This document shows positions 59,019-64,000 of a DNA stretch of 64,000 bases, in pieces. A program made the translations under genes and the position numbers. The stretch comes from Tyzzerella sp. (GTDB taxonomy: Bacteria; Bacillota; Clostridia; Lachnospirales; Lachnospiraceae): NCBI GenBank assembly GCA_017416155.1, contig JAFQDE010000005.1:1-64000 (forward strand), given 5' to 3'. Position 1 is the stretch's first letter, and the number at the start of each line of letters is the position of its first letter. The notes beneath the pieces were generated by a model. It was not told the origin of the DNA. It ran no database searches and worked only from the letters and a program-made list of their open reading frames with translations.

Positions 59019-60845
59019 TTATTGGAATTTCTCACGTTTTCTGAGACGTACATCCAAAGTTTTCTTTCGAATACGAAGGCTCTTTGGAGTAACCTCCAAC
59101 AATTCATCTGTATCGATAAAGTCCAATGCTTCTTCCAAACTCAGAATGCGAGGTGTTGTAAGTCTGAGCGCCTCATCAGAACCGGATGCTCTGGTATTTG
59201 TCAAATGCTTTGTCTTGCAGACATTGAGTTCGATATCATCTGTCTTACCATTTTGACCGATTACCATACCTGCATATACCTTTTCACCTGCACCGATAAA
59301 CAATGTTCCTCGTTCCTGCGCACCATAGAGTCCATACGTTACTGACTCTCCCGTTTCAAATGCAATGAGTGAGCCTTGCTTTCTATATTGAATATCACCC
59401 TTGTACGGTGCATATCCTTCAAAAGATGTATTGAGAACTCCATTTCCTTTTGTGTCAGTCATAAATTCGCCTCGATAACCGATGAGTCCTCTGGCCGGAA
59501 TCGAAAATGCAAGACGCGTTGTACTTCCATTGGATGCACTCATGTTCTGAAGTTCACCTTTGCGCTGACTCAGTTTGTCAATAACTGTTCCCGTAAATTC
59601 ATCCGGAACATCCACATATGCAGTTTCCATAGGTTCTAACAGTTTGCCATTCTCATCCTTCTTATAAAGCACCTCCGCCTTGCTTACAGCAAATTCATAT
59701 CCCTCTCGACGCATATTTTCAATCAATACAGATAAATGCAGTTCTCCACGTCCTGACACCTTGAAGCTATCGGCATTCTCAGTCTCCTCCACACGAAGGC
59801 TGACATCTGTATTGAGTTCACGAAAAAGTCGGTCTCGCAAATGTCTTGAAGTGACATATTTACCTTCCTGACCTGCAAATGGACTGTCATTTACAACAAA
59901 CTGCATCGCAATCGTTGGTTCTGATATTTTCTGGAACGGAATGGCAACCGGATTTTCCGGTGAGCAAAGTGTATCACCAATGGCAATATCAGCAATACCT
60001 GAGATTGCAACAATCGAACCAATGCTTGCCTCTTTTACTTCCACCTTATTTAATCCATCAAATTCATACAACTTACTAATCTTTACTTTTTTCTGTTTAT
60101 CCGGCTCATGAGCATTCACAACAACCATTTCTTTATTGACTGCAATCGTCCCATTGTCTACCTTCCCGATGCCAATACGTCCAACATATTCATTATAGTC
60201 AATCGTACTGATGAGTACCTGTGTATCCGCATCCGGGTCCCCCTCCGGTGCCGGAATATAATCTATGATAGTTTCAAATAGCGGAACCATATTTTTCGGT
60301 ATATCGTCAAGTTCCAGAATGGCATGACCTGCTTTCGCAGATGCATAAACAAACGGACAATCCAGTTGCTCGTCAGAAGCATCCAAATCCATGAATAATT
60401 CTAATATCTCATCAATAACCTCATCCGGTCTTGCTTCCGGTCGATCAATCTTGTTAATGCATACGATAACCGGCAATTCCAGTTCCAAGGCCTTTTTTAA
60501 CACAAATTTTGTCTGCGGCATGGCCCCTTCAAACGCATCTACAACCAGAATAACACCATTGACCATTTTCAAAACACGCTCAACCTCACCGCCAAAATCT
60601 GCATGCCCCGGCGTGTCAATGATGTTGATCTTCGTATTCTTGTAATAAACCGCTGTATTCTTTGCAAGAATCGTAATACCTCGTTCTCTTTCAATATCAT
60701 TGGAGTCCATAACACGTTCTGCCACTTCCTGATTCTCACGAAAAACACCACTCTGTTTCAGGAGTTCATCCACCAATGTTGTTTTCCCGTGATCTACATG
60801 GGCAATAATAGCGATATTGCGTACATCTTCTCTTTTTGTTCTCAT
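59019..60845 (-). CDS. typA: Translational GTPase TypA/BipA
   Basis: 608 residues. G1 AHVDHGKTT, G2 RERGITI, G3 DTPGHADF and G4 NKIDRP are all intact; EF-G-like domains II-V and the BipA C-terminus (TPRILSLEEALDFIDTDELLEVTPKSLRIRKK) follow. It assists ribosome assembly and stress adaptation. It lies between hpf and a YigZ-family gene. Confidence 0.97.
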   Translation of the reverse strand: MRTKREDVRNIAIIAHVDHGKTTLVDELLKQSGVFRENQEVAERVMDSNDIERERGITILAKNTAVYYKNTKINIIDTPGHADFGGEVERVLKMVNGVILVVDAFEGAMPQTKFVLKKALELELPVIVCINKIDRPEARPDEVIDEILELFMDLDASDEQLDCPFVYASAKAGHAILELDDIPKNMVPLFETIIDYIPAPEGDPDADTQVLISTIDYNEYVGRIGIGKVDNGTIAVNKEMVVVNAHEPDKQKKVKISKLYEFDGLNKVEVKEASIGSIVAISGIADIAIGDTLCSPENPVAIPFQKISEPTIAMQFVVNDSPFAGQEGKYVTSRHLRDRLFRELNTDVSLRVEETENADSFKVSGRGELHLSVLIENMRREGYEFAVSKAEVLYKKDENGKLLEPMETAYVDVPDEFTGTVIDKLSQRKGELQNMSASNGSTTRLAFSIPARGLIGYRGEFMTDTKGNGVLNTSFEGYAPYKGDIQYRKQGSLIAFETGESVTYGLYGAQERGTLFIGAGEKVYAGMVIGQNGKTDDIELNVCKTKHLTNTRASGSDEALRLTTPRILSLEEALDFIDTDELLEVTPKSLRIRKKTLDVRLRKREKFQ

Positions 60846-60863
60846 AAATTGATTCCCTCGTTT

Positions 60864-61520
60864 CTAATCTTCAAATATCTGCATTTCACCATCAACTTCC
60901 GCAAAGTAACACTCTTCACTCAGCTCCATGATAGCCTGTCCGTTCGTTCCTTCGCGAATTTCTGACATAACTGTCCCTATCTCAGCCTCCGGAATAAGGA
61001 CCTCCAGTTCTACTTTGTCGGTATACACAGAATCTAGTATACGAATTCCTCTTTGTCCAAGAATATATTGAATCTTCCCAAGCCCTGTGTAATCTGTCCG
61101 GACAGTCAGCTTCTGCCCATGCATTTTCGTAATTACTTTGCTGGAAAGAAGTCCTTCCTTTGTAGAACTCGAATATGCTCTTACAAGTCCACCTGTTCCC
61201 AAAAGTGTTCCGCCAAAATATCTTGTCACAACCACAGCAACGTCATGAATTTCTTCTCCAAGAAGCACGTCAAGCATCGGTTTCCCAGCTGTTCCGCCCG
61301 GTTCCCCGTCATCACTGCAACGTTGCACTTGGAAATGTTCTCCAATGACATATGCAAAACAATTATGTGTTGCATTCCAATATTTTTTTCTCAGACTCTC
61401 AATAAATACAAGCGCCTCTTCCTCGCTCTTAACCGGCTGAACGGTCGCTATAAATCTGGATTTTTTCTCTATTATCTCAGCTTCTCCGCCACAATATACT
61501 GTTTTATACTGACTCAGCAT
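60864..61520 (-). CDS. YigZ/IMPACT family protein
   Basis: 218 residues. The UPF0029 N-terminal domain shows KKSRFIATVQPVKSEEEALVFIESLRKKYWNATHNCFAYVIG, DDGEPGGTAGKPML and YFGGTLLGTGGLVRAYS; a smaller C-terminal ferredoxin-like DUF1949 domain follows. Bacterial members may interact with ribosomes or proline peptidases; a precise function is not established. Confidence 0.92.
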   Translation of the reverse strand: MLSQYKTVYCGGEAEIIEKKSRFIATVQPVKSEEEALVFIESLRKKYWNATHNCFAYVIGEHFQVQRCSDDGEPGGTAGKPMLDVLLGEEIHDVAVVVTRYFGGTLLGTGGLVRAYSSSTKEGLLSSKVITKMHGQKLTVRTDYTGLGKIQYILGQRGIRILDSVYTDKVELEVLIPEAEIGTVMSEIREGTNGQAIMELSEECYFAEVDGEMQIFED

Positions 61521-61628
61521 CTCTTCTCACCTTTTTTCTTTTCTATATACTATAACAGTATTGCACCTCATTTCTCAAGATTTTATTAAATTTTTCCTAA
61601 TTTCCTTTATTTAAAACAATAAGTTTGA

Positions 61629-61634
61629 TATAAT
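61629..61634 (+). promoter_or_regulatory. -10 element of the class A PBP gene
   Basis: A perfect TATAAT at 61629-61634, about 29 bases before the ATG, with GAGGAGGT as ribosome site. A strong -35 is not seen at 17 bp. Confidence 0.5.
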
Positions 61635-61662
61635 GTATTTTGGATATAGAGGAGGTATTTTC

Positions 61663-64000
61663 ATGAACTATGGAAGAAATAATACTTCAGCGCGACGCAA
61701 GAAGATTCAATCTCGCGTCTTGGCGAAGAGAAAAAAAGCAAGACTTCATTCCTTAAGAGTATTTTTATTAGTCTGCCTCGTTTTGGGAATCATTGTTTTA
61801 GGCGGTGGCGGTATCCTGTTTGTAAAAATTATTAATGACACGCCACGGATTACTTCAGACGACTTGAAACCATCTGCATATACAACCACTGTTTATGCTA
61901 ATGACGGCGAGACCGTTACAGGTACTTTTGTCAGTGCCGGTTCTAATCGAGTATTTACAACTTTAGATAAAATACCAAAAGATTTACAAAATGCATTTAT
62001 TGCGGTCGAAGATTCTCGTTTCTACAAACATAAGGGAATCGACGTGAAAGGAATTACCAGGGCTTTCGTAAAAGGTGTCACTTCGGGTGGTAATTTTTCA
62101 CAAGGTGGAAGTACCATTACCCAGCAATTGATTAAGAACAGCGTTTTCCCAAACTTCAGTCAGGAAACGCAACTACAAAAAGTTGAGCGTAAAATCCAAG
62201 AATTATATTTGGCAATTCAGATTGAAAAAATCGTTGAAAAAGATGAGATTCTGGAAAATTATTTGAACACGATAAATATGGGGCAGAACACGCTTGGTGT
62301 GCAGGCTGCCTCAAAACGTTACTTTAACAAAGATGTCAGCGAACTTACACTTTCTGAATCCGCTACCCTTGCCGCAATCACAAAAAGCCCAAGCGGCTAT
62401 AACCCAATTACCAATGCTGCTGCAAATTCGAAGAGACGTAAAAAAGTTCTCGACGATATGCTCGCTCAAGAAATGATTAACCAAGAGCAATATGATGCTG
62501 CAATCGCAGATACGAATGGTGTATATGAACGTATTCAAACAGCAAATGCGGCATATCAGGAAAATCTCTCCGTTAATTCATATTTCGTAGATGAAGTAGC
62601 AAAAGCGGTCATGAAGGATTTACAAAGTGAGTTGGGTTACTCTGAGACACAAGCGCATAATGCTGTATATAGTGGAGGTCTGAAAATCGTTTCAACTCAG
62701 GACCTTAAGATGCAGACCATCTGCGACGAAGAGATGAATAACGAAAAGAACTATCCAAAACAAATTGATTGGACTGTCACAGGTGCTATTTCTATCGTAC
62801 AACAAAATGGAACACAGAGACATTTTGATTCCACTACTTTTGGAAAATATGTCGCAAAGAAGTATAAAGAGAAAAATGGAAAAGAATTGGAGTATCCAAC
62901 AACATTCTCTTCTAAAGAAAAAGCAAATGAAGCGGTTGATGAGTATATTGAATCATTAAAGAAAAGTCCTGATGACATCGTGTACTCTACCATTAAACTG
63001 ATTCCTCAGCCTCAAGCTACTGTTGTAGTAATGGATCAACACAATGGTTATGTGAAAGCGATGGTCGGCGGACGTGGTGAAAAAACAGGAAACATGAGTT
63101 TGAACCGTGCAACACAGTCTACCAGACAACCAGGGTCTACTTTCAAAATATTATCAACCTATGTTCCCGCTCTGGACATGAATAACGATACACTTGCCAC
63201 CACGATCCTGGACGCCCCATATAATTACAAAACCGGAGAGAAAAAACCTGTAAATAACTGGTGGAGTGGCTACAAGGGAAACATGACCATTCGCAAGTGT
63301 ATTGAACAATCTGCGAATGTCTGTACCGTCAAAAAATACACGGAGATCACTTCTGAGGTTGGAATGCAGTATTTGACAAAAAATTTCAGTTTCACTACAT
63401 TGCATGCAACGAATGATGCCGGACAAGCAACTGCTCTCGGTGGATTGACTAATGGTGTGTATAACATCGAACTGACTGCCGCTTATGCAGCTATTGCAAA
63501 CAAAGGTGTGTACACGGAACCAATTCTCTACACACACATTTATGATAATAACGGCAGTCTGTTATATGAAAATACGGCTAAGACACATACAGCAATGAAA
63601 GATTCCACAGCGGCACTAATCACAAGCGCTTTGGAAGACGTAGTAAAATACGGAACCGGTACGGCAGCCAGACTTTCAAAAATGACCTGCGCCGGAAAAA
63701 CAGGTACTACGACGGATACTAGGGACTTATGGTTCTCTGGTTTTACACCTTATCTTACTGCTTCTGTTTGGAGTGGTTATGATGACAACCAGGAAATCTC
63801 CGGATCAAGTAGTTATCACAAAACAATCTGGAAAAAGATTATGCAACGTATCCATGATACAAATAAGTATGAGTCTGTAAAATTTGAGATGCCGAAGTCA
63901 GTGGTTAAAAGAACCATTTGTACGCAAACAGGACTCATAGCAAGTAGCGATGCATGTAGCAAGCGTACAGAATATTTTGCTGAAGGAACTGTACCAAAGA
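61663..64000 (+). CDS. Class A penicillin-binding protein, C-terminus outside window
   Basis: About 779 residues are visible. A basic cytoplasmic N-terminus and one membrane helix (about 31-56) precede the GT51 transglycosylase with catalytic E116 in AVEDSRFYKHKGID and GGSTITQQLIKN. The transpeptidase domain has S492xxK (STFK), SAN and K679TGTT. It is typical of PBP1A-type bifunctional enzymes that both polymerise and cross-link murein outside the membrane. The end lies past base 64000, so a C-terminal extension cannot be judged. Confidence 0.95.
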   Translation, partial: MNYGRNNTSARRKKIQSRVLAKRKKARLHSLRVFLLVCLVLGIIVLGGGGILFVKIINDTPRITSDDLKPSAYTTTVYANDGETVTGTFVSAGSNRVFTTLDKIPKDLQNAFIAVEDSRFYKHKGIDVKGITRAFVKGVTSGGNFSQGGSTITQQLIKNSVFPNFSQETQLQKVERKIQELYLAIQIEKIVEKDEILENYLNTINMGQNTLGVQAASKRYFNKDVSELTLSESATLAAITKSPSGYNPITNAAANSKRRKKVLDDMLAQEMINQEQYDAAIADTNGVYERIQTANAAYQENLSVNSYFVDEVAKAVMKDLQSELGYSETQAHNAVYSGGLKIVSTQDLKMQTICDEEMNNEKNYPKQIDWTVTGAISIVQQNGTQRHFDSTTFGKYVAKKYKEKNGKELEYPTTFSSKEKANEAVDEYIESLKKSPDDIVYSTIKLIPQPQATVVVMDQHNGYVKAMVGGRGEKTGNMSLNRATQSTRQPGSTFKILSTYVPALDMNNDTLATTILDAPYNYKTGEKKPVNNWWSGYKGNMTIRKCIEQSANVCTVKKYTEITSEVGMQYLTKNFSFTTLHATNDAGQATALGGLTNGVYNIELTAAYAAIANKGVYTEPILYTHIYDNNGSLLYENTAKTHTAMKDSTAALITSALEDVVKYGTGTAARLSKMTCAGKTGTTTDTRDLWFSGFTPYLTASVWSGYDDNQEISGSSSYHKTIWKKIMQRIHDTNKYESVKFEMPKSVVKRTICTQTGLIASSDACSKRTEYFAEGTVPK

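Overview
The window is AT-rich DNA from an endospore-forming member of the Clostridia, most likely a gut Lachnospiraceae. The evidence is sporulation genes (sigE, spoIIGA, sigG, spoVD, spoVE, cotJABC) embedded in a Gram-positive division and cell-wall cluster, strong AGGAGG-type ribosome binding sites, many lipoproteins, and carbohydrate operons of the gut-commensal type. This taxonomic call is inference from gene content; no rRNA gene is present.

Layout. 1-9.4 kb (minus strand): a carbohydrate operon running lacZ, small lipoprotein, two ABC permeases, solute-binding lipoprotein, then a large GH123/DUF4091-like lipoprotein cut by the window edge. 9.4-14 kb: an eroding accessory region. It holds a mosaic pseudogene stitched from three carbohydrate genes, an AraC gene with a one-base frameshift, a GDSL hydrolase, a zinc-ribbon remnant, a complete-looking type I toxin-antitoxin locus (38-residue membrane peptide plus a convergent antisense RNA) and an intact AraC regulator. 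The lacZ and GDSL genes share a 50-bp upstream block containing two CATGCAC sites exactly 21 bp apart, which looks like an AraC-family operator. 14-26 kb: housekeeping genes (PrsA-like foldase, mfd, pth, uraA, upp, HAD phosphatase), sigG, and a beta-CASP RNase-like protein. 25.5-40.2 kb (minus strand): the dcw cluster, read from mraZ to sigE: mraZ, rsmH, ftsL, pbpB, spoVD, mraY, murD, spoVE/ftsW, ftsQ, ftsZ, spoIIGA, sigE. murE, murF, murG and ftsA are absent from it. A second FtsW-type gene lies just upstream. 40.3-41.5 kb: cotJABC on the plus strand. 41.5-45.2 kb: a LacI-regulated sugar module (LacI, lyxose/mannose isomerase, PfkB kinase, DUF4432 epimerase). 45.2-52.6 kb: secA, prfB (with its programmed frameshift), hom, an apgM-type homoserine kinase candidate, and lysC. 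52.7-54.2 kb: an AbiE-type IV toxin-antitoxin pair. 54.2-64 kb: eukaryotic-type HisA, a lipoprotein, a 460-bp non-coding block with paired TGGGTA repeats, dapA-dapB, a tandem-OB SSB-like protein, hpf, typA, a YigZ protein, and a class A penicillin-binding protein cut by the window end.

How the genes work together. Cell-wall synthesis and sporulation control are physically coupled: the dcw genes lead straight into ftsZ, spoIIGA and sigE, with a Spo0A-box promoter in front of spoIIGA. lysC, hom and the apgM-like gene, together with the distant dapA/dapB, cover much of the aspartate pathway to threonine and lysine (diaminopimelate also feeds peptidoglycan). The lacZ operon and the LacI module are separate catabolic units with their own recognisable operators. 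The accessory stretch at 9.4-13.1 kb is the least conventional part and holds the strongest candidates for follow-up.
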